Origin: Diphasiastrum complanatum
Lineage: Eukaryota; Streptophyta; Lycopodiopsida; Lycopodiales; Lycopodiaceae
Assembly: GCA_029204225.1 (NCBI GenBank)
Contig: CM055101.1
Location: 62,316,171 to 62,380,170 of the forward strand
Length of the DNA stretch: 64,000 bases
Direction of reading: 5' to 3'
Shown piece after piece: positions 37,477-48,102 of the stretch. A model generated the notes under the pieces. The model saw only the letters and a program-made list of their open reading frames with translations, was not told the DNA's origin and searched no databases. The first letter of the stretch is position 1. The number at the start of each line of letters is the position of its first letter. Position numbers and translations under genes: made by a program.

Positions 37477-39168
37477 ATGGCTACAAGTGGAGGCTTTATG
37501 TTGGAGAGCAATGATAGGCTTACCTCAATCAACTATTCTACTTGGAAGGTGAGGATGGAGTCCTTATTGGAGATGAATGAGTTGATGGAGATTGTTGCAA
37601 GTGTGGAGGAGAGGCCTCAAGATCAAGTGAGATATGACAAAAGAGAAAAGAAAGCTCTACACATGATTAAGATGAATGTTACCAATGAACTTCTCAAGGA
37701 AGTTGGTAAGTGCACATCATCTTTGGAGGCTTGGGAAGCTTTGAAGAAGCTTTATGAATCCAAGTCTACATCAAGAGTGCTTACTCTTAGGAGGCAAAGT
37801 CTTTCAAAATTTGCAAAAAAGGAAGAGAGTACTCATGCTTTTATTTTGAGGGTTAAAACATTCAATGATGAGTTAGCATGTATTGATGAAAGCATTAAGG
37901 AGGTAGAACTTGTTCAAGTTATACTTAATGGCTTGTTGGATGATCATGCTAATCTTGTTCAAAGTTTTGCTATTCAAAAGACTTTGCCAAGTATTGTGGA
38001 TTTGCAAGAGATCTTGGTGAATGAGGAGTATAGGCTTCAATCAAGAGGAGGTGGATCTACATTGACATCTCATTATGAAGAGGAGGCTATGTTCATCAAA
38101 GGCAAGTTCAAGGGCAAAGGCAAAGGCAAGTGGTCTAAAGGGCAAGATCAAGGTGATACTTTCTCTTTTGGCAAAAAGAAAGATAATTCTAAGTTAAAAT
38201 GCTCTTATTGTGGAATCAAAGGGCATTTTGCAAATGAATGTTTCAAGAAGCAAAGAGATGAAGGTAGCAAGCAAATCAACTTTACTACTAATGATGAGGA
38301 TCTAGGTGGTTGTGATTCTCTTTTGATGTGTTCTTCAAGTCCAATATCAAGTGAAGGTGACAAAGATTCATGGTGGATTGATAGTGGAGCTAGTTCACAC
38401 ATGACTAGTCAAAAGGAGTTCTTTACTTCTTTGGTCACTTATGATGGAGCCAAGAAAGCAATTCACATGGCCAATGGTGGTGAGTGTGTGATTGAAGGTA
38501 TTGGTTCAATTCCTATTTGTCTCTCTACTAATAGGAAAGCAAGACTTGATGGTGTTCTTTACATTCCTTCACTTTCAAAGAATTTGCTAAGTGTTGGTCA
38601 AATGATAGAAAATGGATACATGGTAAAGTTTGGGGGTGATGCTTGTTTCATTACAAAGGAAGAAATCTTGGTTGCTAGGGGCAATAAACAAGGTAGACAT
38701 TTCAAGCTTGATGTTTTTGTTATGGCTAACAAAAAGGATGGAATGGAAAAGGAGATTGGTCTCAACTTTCCAAAGTTACCTTTTAGCATCAATAAGATTG
38801 GTGGATCTTATGCAAAGTCTAAAAAGCTTCCTCATGCTAGATCTAGGTCAAGATCTAATATGCTTCTTGGAGATGTTCATCTTTGTGCTAACTTGGCTAG
38901 TCTTGAGGATAATAATGTTGTTTCAATGGTTCTTCATGGCAAGTGCAAGCATGCAAAAGGTAAGGATAACTTTGAGGTGGCAAAAGGTTGGTTGGAGAAG
39001 ACTACATGGAGCAAATCGAGAAGCAATTTCTTCAAGGCAAGGGAGATCTCATTGGTGAGCTTATTGAGGTTTTTTATGGACTCAAGAAGGCTGAATTTAT
39101 TAGGTTTCACACTCATCTTCACCTACTCTACTTCATGTTGGATGGAAAGTTTGGAATCTATCTTTTGA
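37477..39168 (+). CDS. Element C gag-protease polyprotein (563 aa)
   Basis: Uninterrupted frame starting MATSGGFMLESNDRLTSINY; the gag UBN2 region contains STWKVRMESLL, SLEAWEALKKLYESKS and VILNGLLDDHANLVQSF. A basic stretch rich in KGKGKGKW is followed by one CCHC knuckle, CSYCGIKGHFANEC (about residues 247-260). The aspartic protease active site is WWIDSGASSHMTS (about residue 300), followed by GVLYIPSLSKNLLSVGQM. From about residue 420 the pol similarity is lost and the frame runs on through unrelated sequence to the stop at 39168. The intact gag and protease could make virus-like particles (family knowledge); replication enzymes are not encoded. Confidence 0.88.
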   Translation: MATSGGFMLESNDRLTSINYSTWKVRMESLLEMNELMEIVASVEERPQDQVRYDKREKKALHMIKMNVTNELLKEVGKCTSSLEAWEALKKLYESKSTSRVLTLRRQSLSKFAKKEESTHAFILRVKTFNDELACIDESIKEVELVQVILNGLLDDHANLVQSFAIQKTLPSIVDLQEILVNEEYRLQSRGGGSTLTSHYEEEAMFIKGKFKGKGKGKWSKGQDQGDTFSFGKKKDNSKLKCSYCGIKGHFANECFKKQRDEGSKQINFTTNDEDLGGCDSLLMCSSSPISSEGDKDSWWIDSGASSHMTSQKEFFTSLVTYDGAKKAIHMANGGECVIEGIGSIPICLSTNRKARLDGVLYIPSLSKNLLSVGQMIENGYMVKFGGDACFITKEEILVARGNKQGRHFKLDVFVMANKKDGMEKEIGLNFPKLPFSINKIGGSYAKSKKLPHARSRSRSNMLLGDVHLCANLASLEDNNVVSMVLHGKCKHAKGKDNFEVAKGWLEKTTWSKSRSNFFKAREISLVSLLRFFMDSRRLNLLGFTLIFTYSTSCWMESLESIF

Positions 39169-39790
39169 TTTATGATGGTGACATTGGTGACATTGTTTTC
39201 ACTAACCTTTGTGGAAATTCGAGATCAAGCATTGATGAGATCTTGTTGAATCTAGATCATATGTTTGAGAGGGAGTATTTCCAGAGGTTCAGGTCTGAAG
39301 ATATTCATATCTTTGATATCTTTGATGATCAAGAGAAATGTAAGCAAGTGGAAGCGACTCACTTTGCTTTACTCACATGTTTTGGAGAATCTTCTTGTGT
39401 CAACGGCGAGCAACAACACCTTATATGCAAAACCCACAAGGCGCTCTATGGGTTGAAACAGTCTCCCAGAGTCTGTTCCAAAAGATCAACACATTTTTGA
39501 TAGAGAACGGTTTCATTCCAAACTCAACAGACTCGAATGTCTATTTCAAGTCTGTATCAGATTACTTCATCATCATCACTCTCTACGTAGATGATATACT
39601 TTTATTTAGTAATTATTTTAATCTGATGAAGGATACAAAATTCATGCTAGCCTAGAAATACAAGATGACATGGGACCAGCCCACTATTGTCTCGGAATTT
39701 AAATTCAACGAGATCGACCCATCAGACTGATCTTTATCGGTTAGCAACGATATCTCAACAGATATTGGTTCTCATGGTTTTCATACTGGA
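39000..39790 (+). pseudogene. Element C reverse-transcriptase fragments
   Basis: YGLKKAEF near 39090 resembles a decayed YGLKQAPR block. A second, better copy at about 39430-39655 reads KTHKALYGLKQSPRV and, after a frameshift, KINTFLIENGFIPNSTDSNV and TLYVDDILLFS, which holds the catalytic YVDD. Then DMGPAHYCLGI follows with stops. Only the C-terminal half of RT is present, in several frames. Two YGLK blocks in a row suggest it was assembled by rearrangement. Confidence 0.75.
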
Positions 39791-39799
39791 AAGGCAAGT

Positions 39800-40763
39800 A
39801 ATGGATCTGGAAAAGGAATTTTGTTCAATGACTTTGATGGTCAAGAGGAAGATCAAGAGGCTGGTCTCAAAGGGCTTCAACAACACAAAAGGAAACGTGG
39901 CAATTTGGAGCTAGTCAAGAGCATCAAAGGAAGGTTATTTGGAAAAGATGTTATGGATCTGTTTTTGCAGTTTATTGAAGTCTCAAGTAAGGTCAAAGGA
40001 GCAGCAAGGAAGTGTTGTTCAAGTTTACTTTACTTGTTCTATCTCATGTTTGAGCTATTTCATGTGGATGTGTGCAAATTGTCAAGATATGGACAAACTA
40101 GCTACATTGTCTTGCAATATCTTATTGTTGGAGTTGTACTAGCATTCTTGGCTGGTTTTGATAATGGAAATGAAGCTATTGGAGGTTCATTATGTCACTC
40201 ATCCATGGCTAAGTTCTTGGATATTGTCAATTTTTGGTGAATTCATGGTCATTTTCTTGTGTCAAGTAGATCTTGAAGATGGACTAGTGCAAACTACTTG
40301 GTTTATGGAGTCATGTGGTGTTGGATTTGCATCATTTATGTACTCACCTACTCATGGATTTCCAAGGTTTGATGGTTTCTTGTGGCAAGATGGAGATGGA
40401 GGCTCATTCATGGAGTTTTATGGTGGAGACATATCAAGAAAGGACAAAGTTGAAGGAGACAAGCAAGCAAATGGTCATCACTCACATTTATTGTTTGGTT
40501 GCTGTAATTTTTCAGAGAGTTCAAAGTTTGAAACATGGAGGAATCATTTCATTCACAGTCTATTTGGTTCTTCATGTTCTAGTTATATCTTGATGTGTAA
40601 AATTGATGTAAAAAATCATGAAGCATCCAATTTGGACACTATTCTCTATATCAATTATGAAAGGAGATACTTTAGAACCTTAGAAAGGAGATCTATACTT
40701 AGAATGGAGATCATTCTAAAGTTGGATCAAAGTTCTATTGTCAAAACTATGCCAAAACTAGTT
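39800..40763 (+). other. Element C unrecognised 3' segment
   Basis: About 960 bp between the RT relic and the polypurine tract. It contains long open frames on + (40158-40778, 206 codons; 39821-40240, 139 codons). These have no copia, envelope or host motif that I recognise. The 206-codon frame runs into the polypurine tract and LTR, which argues against a functional protein. Many GGTGG/ATGGAGG words give it a biased composition. Confidence 0.5.
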
Positions 40764-40773
40764 GAAGAGGGAG

Positions 40774-41427
40774 TGTGAGAGATTTCAACTAGTTTAGTCT
40801 AGTTTAGTCATATTTTGGTAAATTGTCAATAAGAGGCCAAAACTCATTTTAGACTTAGAGATAAACTTTTTGAAGTTATATTAGTTTAAAATACATTCAA
40901 TAAACACTTTTTGAAAGTGTGGGGAAGTTGGTAGTCGACTTTGAGAGAGATTCAAATTTGAACTTTGGGTACATTGAATCTAGACCCAAAAATAGTAGGG
41001 TTTACATTTTGGAGGGAAAGCCAAGTGGCCAAATAGGGTTTGGAAACTCCATAAAAGGTTGTAACTCATGGAGAGACACATCTTCTCTCTTCTCTCTCTC
41101 ATTTCATCATTATACATTGTCCTTTTTGGGTTCTACTACTCATTGGTGCACTATCTTGGTGTTATCTTGCAATCTTGTGTGTAGAATGCTCATATTTTGC
41201 TATTTTTGGTTTCACACTTGTGAAATACAGTAGGGTACTGTAATTGTATGGAAAGCAAACATATTTTATGTTTTGGTTCATGTTTGATCAGTATCTCTTA
41301 GAGTTTGCATCTCATTTTGTATGTAGATGCTGATTTTTCTACATCGGCAGGATTGTTGGTTTGCCCCTTATTGTAACCAAAGATCAGGGACATGGATTGG
41401 ATCTTGAATGGTCTGAAATCCTTCACA
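40774..41427 (+). repeat. Right LTR of element C
   Basis: 654 bp; same ends as the left LTR, with an extra 12-13 bases (GCATCTCATTTT region) near 41310. Confidence 0.92.
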
Positions 41428-42839
41428 AAAGATTCAACTAGTTTGATCATATTTGCTATATTTCCATATTTGGCATATTGAGGCCAACTTTGTTTTTAGA
41501 CTTATAGATTGACTTTTCAAAGTTCATTAGTCTAAATGTCATTTGAATAAACACTTTTTGAAAGTGTGGGAAAGTTAGAAGGCGAGTTTGAGTAGATTCA
41601 AATTTGAATGTTGGGTACATTGAATCTAGACCCAAAAATAGTAGGGTTAGCATTTTAGAGGGAAAGCCAAGTGGCCAAATAGGTTTTGGACCTGTTATAA
41701 AAGGACGTAACTCATGGAGAGAGTGATTTTCTCTCTTCTCTATCTCATTTTCATGCTTATACATGGTTCTTTTGGGTTCTACTATCCATTGGTGCACTAT
41801 GCTTGTGATTGCTTGCATTTATGTGTATAGAATGATCTATAATTGTTATTTTTGGTTTCACACGTGTGAATGATAGTAGCTTGCTGGTTTTGTACGGACA
41901 GCAACAGTACTTTATCATATCATTCGAGTTTGATCAGGTTCTATTAGTGTTTGCATCTCATTTTGTGTGTAGATGCTGATTTTTCTACATTGGTGAGATT
42001 GGTAGAGTATTTCTCTTTCTAACCCAAGATCTGTCAAGTGGATTGGATCATATTGATCTGAAATCCTTCACATGGTATACAGAGCTTGTGGTTTAGGTTA
42101 TGAAGGAGGAAATCAGATCTATTGATGATCTGGTGAAGATATCAAGGCTAGAGCATATGCTAGAGAGGATTCTACACCAAAATAAAGTTCTTTGCTTTTG
42201 TAGATTGGATCTTTTGTAGATCAAAACCCTATATAGGTTTTCAAACTTGATCAATTCCGATTTTTGATTTCACATATTGGATTTGGCCAATTTTTGGATC
42301 ATTAGATCAGCCTTAGTGGTGGCTATTAGATTGCATAATCAAAATTTCAGCATTTGCATGTAGGTAGATTTGGAATAGTCAATCTTTTGTGATTTTGACA
42401 AAACCCTAATTTTAATTAGATCTCTAGATAGTGAGGTTGCTGACTTCATTTGAGTGTGTTTCAATCTTAGGAAGTGGCAAAAGTCATTAGATTGAGGATA
42501 GATCATAGATTGTTCAAGATTCCATGATATTGAGTGTTGATTTGCTTGGTATAAGTGCTAGAAGAGAGTTTTTGAGATAGCGTCAAATCTTTGTGATTTT
42601 TTTAGAAGCATTTGTTGTTGTTCAAAGGAGTGCTTTGTGCATTGAAACGGGTTGAAAAAGAAGATCAGGTCACTGCTACATGGCAGCCTCAATTGGAGTC
42701 ATGTTGGAAGCCAATGATAGGCTTACCTCCAATATGAAAGTCATGTACAAATTACTTGGATGTACATGTCATAATATTAAAAGATTGCTTGACAGTTCTT
42801 CGTGTATATGTGAATTGGTAGGAATGTCATGACATGTGG

Positions 42840-44345
<1,506 letters not shown>

Positions 44346-44409
44346 TCAGAATATCTATGTAAAGTAGTGTATTATGGACATATAAAGTTCCTTCCTCATG
44401 TTCACAGCA

Positions 44410-45234
44410 ACTCGACAAGTCCAAGACACGACTAGTTGCAAGAGGTTTTGAGCAGCAAGTGAAGCCCTAATGTTGGTAGGTTATACAGATGCTAATTGGG
44501 CAGGAAATATTGATGATATATGATCTACCAGTGGTCATACGTTTAGCTATGGTACAACTGTTATTTCTTGGAGCAGCAAGAAGCAACCTACAGTAGCCTT
44601 ATCTTCGACGGAAGCTGAGTATCGTGCACTTAGCAATGCTACACAAGAGGTAATATGGCTACGAAGACTACTTACTAATTTGGGTCAATCACAAGTGAAT
44701 GCTACAATTGTATATTGCGACAACAAAATCTGTATCTATCTTGCCAGAAACCCAATTCTACATGCTCAAAAAAAACACATCGAGATACATCATCACTTTG
44801 TTCGAGAGAAAATAATTGATGGCGCTATTGATCTAGTTTTTTGTAAATCTGAAGATCACGTGGCTGATATTTTTACTAGGTCCTTAGGTAAATGTCAATT
44901 TGAGAACCTTCGTAGTCTCTTAGGAATAGAAGAATTTAATTTTATCATTGAGGGAGAGTGTTAGAAATCAATGATAAACTTCATTGTTACACTTCTTAGT
45001 TACTACTCACGATGTATTTTATTATTGACAACTATTACCAGTTGTAACTAGCCGTAGGCTAGTCTAGTAGTCTACTCCTAGGTTTTCTCTCTCTATCAGG
45101 GTTTAGGGTTTATTTGTATATTTTACATTTAGTATGATTCAATGTGATAGAGTGATATTGTGTGTTCTTCTTCCGCCTCCTTACTTGGTGATTGCTTATG
45201 GTGAATGCTTGATGTTGCATATCTGATTATTGAC
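44410..45234 (+). pseudogene. Copia RT start fused to RNase H and 3' LTR
   Basis: TRLVARGFEQQ (about 44425) is an RT N-terminal motif. It is joined directly to RNase H: GYTDANWAGN, STSGHTFSYG, ISWSSKKQPTVALSSTEAEY, YCDNKICIYLARNP, HIEIHHHFVREKI and HVADIFTRSLGK, ending at 44964. The polypurine tract TGAGGGAGAG precedes TGTTAGAAATC at 44959, the 3' LTR start. The LTR plausibly ends ...ATTGACA near 45234. The RT palm is deleted. It lies directly after the CACTA relic with no clear boundary. Confidence 0.85.
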
Positions 45235-45364
45235 ACTTACTCTCAAAAGCAATTGGCCTCCCCTCTTGTAGCAGAACTGCACCAATCACATTTTTTCAAC
45301 TTTTTCTCGGTCGGAAATTTGTTGAGCTTTTTTCTTGCCCTCGTTTCCTAGAAGCTACCACTGT

Positions 45365-45703
45365 CTAATCGTACACACGTGCGATCCGAATGGCATCCTC
45401 CAACGAGTTTAAAGAATTGTGCTTGCATTCATTCTGAAAGTCTACTAGCAATCCATTCACAAATTGCCACTCTGCGTACTTTTTTGGAAAATGCAGCATT
45501 TCAGTCAAAAGATCCATGAACTCTTGGACATAAGTGTCCAAGTTACGCGACCCCATTTTAGGCTCTACAAAATGCCGATACAAATCCCTTTCATCCACAG
45601 TCATAAATGCTTTCAAGAATACATCCTGAAAAGCATCCCAAGTGACTGGCTTAGGATCAAGGTCTCGCCACCACGACATGGCTTTTCCTTCCAGAAAAAT
45701 CAA
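45365..45703 (-). pseudogene. Ty3/gypsy gag (retrotransposon capsid) relic
   Basis: Minus-strand frame reads FLEGKAMSWWRDLDPKPVTW, AFQDVFLKAFMTVDERDLY and LDTYVQEFMDLLTEM. This is the retrotrans_gag pattern (GxAxxWW, tW..F...F, Y...F). It is 112 codons with no knuckle or pol downstream; an isolated fragment. Confidence 0.75.
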
Positions 45704-46016
45704 TACCGAAGAAATTCGCTTCTCCTCAGGTACTCCATGCAGACCAAAATAACTGTTCCACCTATTAATTCATGATTCCACTGTTGCCGGCTACTTGAAC
45801 TCCTTGTCCCCACAACACTGAATATGTCGATAATGCTAACAAAGCAAAAACAATACCCATATTCGGTGGGACAAACAAACCTTATTGAACTAAATGATGC
45901 ACTGCAAAAAAGACCAACAAAAACCCCAATTTTTGTTGCCATGGGCAAGACAAAGCATCTCATAGCAAAAAAAAATTTGGATTTACCTAAAAAAAATCCC
46001 TTTGAACCTTGACACA

Positions 46017-46035
46017 CCCCCCCCCCCCCCCCCCC
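46017..46035. repeat. C19 homopolymer
   Basis: Nineteen C in a row, the only long C/G homopolymer seen in the window. Confidence 0.95.
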
Positions 46036-46084
46036 AAATTAAGAAACATTTTGGTTTTTACACAATAAGGGAGTGCAATGACAT

Positions 46085-46631
46085 TCGACATTGGAAAAAC
46101 ATGATCGTCCAATGCATTGTGCCACAGAAGACCAAAGCAGATAAAACCTGCTCAAAATACTTTCAAAAATCATATGACGGTAGATCTAAATGGCTTAAAC
46201 CAGAAACGTTAAAATTATTTTGTCAATCGGTCAGCTTGATCTTTATCTTATCTTGTTTTTCTTCCCAAACACATGATGAATTTTTTAGGTTATGGACGTT
46301 GTCAATAAAATAATAGCTATATATGAAGAGACAGAACTACCAGAATCGTTTTGACGATCCCCAAGTTTTTATGATTACCTCTATTATATTATCTACAAGG
46401 GACTAACAAATAAGAGAAGATTTATGATTACCTCTATTATATTATCTACAAGGGACTAACAGTTAAGAGAGACTTCAGCCTGCAATGCACAAGTTTGACA
46501 AGGTTGAAGGGTTGGATAGTAATCAAGATACTAATTCTCCTGAAAACAACCAGTGATAGCTAAAAGATAGAACACCTTCTAATAGCTGTCATCATATTGC
46601 TGGACCCGTCAACCACGGGCACAAGCAACTA

Positions 46632-46719
<88 letters not shown>

Positions 46720-46974
46720 AAAATTCCACATTGGAAAAACATGATCGTCCAATGCCACTGTGCCCAAAAGACCGAAGCAGATAAAACTTGCTCAAAAATT
46801 GTATGACGGTAGATCTGAATGGCTTAAACCAGAAATGTTAAAATTATTTTGTCGATCGGTCAGCTTGATCTTATTTGACGAAATTTTCAAGTTTATCTAT
46901 AGTATATGAAGTTGATACTAGCAAAATTCTAACATGGACGTTGTCATTAGAATAGTAGCTATATACGAAGAGAC
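46085..46974. repeat. Local duplication (about 0.3 kb units) later split by element B
   Basis: Unit 1 (46085-46365) contains ATTGGAAAAACATGATCGTC, GACGGTAGATCTAAATGGCT and TGGACGTTGTCA, and ends CAGAATCGTTTTGACGATCC. Unit 2 repeats these from 46727 to 46974 and, beyond element B, at 52948-52980. Unit 1 is partly open in a + frame (WKNMIVQCIVPQKTKADKTC...LKPETLKLFC), which unit 2 breaks by indels. The protein family is not recognised. The duplication predates insertion of B. Confidence 0.8.
46632..46714. repeat. (TA)n then (CA)n microsatellite
   Basis: TA repeat to about 46684, then CA repeat 46686-46714. Confidence 0.97.
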
Positions 46975-47986
46975 TGAAGAAACGAAATGTTTCTAACTAC
47001 AAAGCCTTGCTAGCTTTCAACCCTCAGCCTGACGAAGATGTTCGCAAACACGAAAGTCAGGAGACACGAAGGACGGAAAGTTTTGCAAACACGAAAGTCA
47101 AAGGAAACGAAGACGAACGGTATGTGAACACGAAAGTCAAAGCAGACGAAGACGAACGGTTCGTGAACATGAAAGATTCACAAACGAGAATCTTTTGCCG
47201 TCCAGTTCTAGAGAAGGCAAACGACCAAAACAAAACCAATGACGAAAACGAAACCTTCTCCTGCCCTCCATGCTCCAAAGAGTACCAACAAGATCATGCA
47301 AGTACCCACAACTACAGATATCTGATCTGATGGTATGACGTCAGCAGATACATTTTTGGTCGTGGCTAATCTGCCACTCTTGTAATTTTTGGATTAGTTG
47401 TAGATGCTTAATCACTCTAATCTCAGATTTACATAGAGCGACCATACTTACTGGATGATACTTGACATATAGATCAACAGAATACACATACAGTGTAACG
47501 TAGTAGTCTGATGCTAGTAAGCAATCAAGACGAAATACAGACAACAAGTTCGCATGCGTGCGAGACGAGCTCTGTGATCAGGATCCATAGAGATCCAACT
47601 GTCCGCTAGTAAAGTGAGACGATTACTTGTGAGAAGACCGTGTTTCTCCCATGCCAACGCACTGCGTGGATTTGCATGTAGTGCTTGAAGAAAACAGAGG
47701 AAGATCAATATAGATAATTTCTCTTGTTGTGTCTAATCTCGAATGCAACTGCGTCTGATATTACTCGTATGTCTGAGTTTTCTTGTTTATTTTAATTCTG
47801 CACCTTGGTTGAAACTATGTTGAATGCTGCATTAATTTTATAAACGTAGATCAGTAGTGCCTGACTACATTCTGGAGAATTGTAGGAGTGATTCAGCTGG
47901 CAGTGTCCAGCGATCGCATCTGAACTCCATCCCTTCGTGAAAGCTTTGCGACTGCAAAATCCAAATCGCGATTCTGATTCTCATCA
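46975..47986 (+). repeat. Left LTR of element B
   Basis: 1012 bp. The U3 part holds tandem GACGAA/CACGAAAGTCA repeats (about 47030-47180), which also form a repetitive 107-codon open frame present in both LTRs. Confidence 0.9.
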
Positions 47987-48102
47987 ATGGTATCAAAGCT
48001 AGTCATCCTGTCATATTTTGACATAGCCAAGAAGCTAGCAGATCCAGGAGGCCCAGCATTCAAACTAACACCCATCAACAAGAGAAAAGACTCCAAGAAG
48101 CA

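Larger units (their letters stand above)
36235..41427 (+). mobile_element. Copia element C: complete LTR pair, gag-protease only
   Basis: Left LTR 36235-36875 (TGTGAGAG...TTCACA), right LTR 40774-41427. The perfect 5-bp target duplication AAAGA lies at 36230-36234 and 41428-41432. The PBS TGGTATCAGAGC follows the left LTR (36876-36887). The polypurine tract GAAGAGGGAG (40764-40773) precedes the right LTR. The LTRs are very similar, with scattered substitutions and a 12-13-base indel, suggesting a fairly recent insertion. The interior holds one gag-protease ORF, a short RT fragment and about 1 kb of unrecognised sequence. Integrase and RNase H are absent, so movement would need proteins from another element. 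Confidence 0.93.
36226..42730 (+). mobile_element. Copia element D, 5' part, split by element C
   Basis: The D LTR starts TGTGAAAGA at 36226-36234, then continues after element C at 41428 (AAAGATTCAACTAG) to ...CCTTCACA at 42072. Without C it is about 649 bp. The PBS TGGTATACAGAGC follows at 42073. A 600-bp leader resembles that of C, and a gag start at 42680 (MAASIGVMLEANDRLTS) matches the C gag start. The match stops after about 17 codons at 42730. D is thus a 5' fragment of the same family as C, older than C because C sits inside it. Confidence 0.88.

Noticed and set aside
47007-47330. 107-codon frame rich in KVKADEDERF, also present at 51940-52263
   Set aside because: It lies inside both LTRs of element B; presence in both copies reflects LTR identity at insertion, and the periodic pattern comes from the GACGAA repeats.
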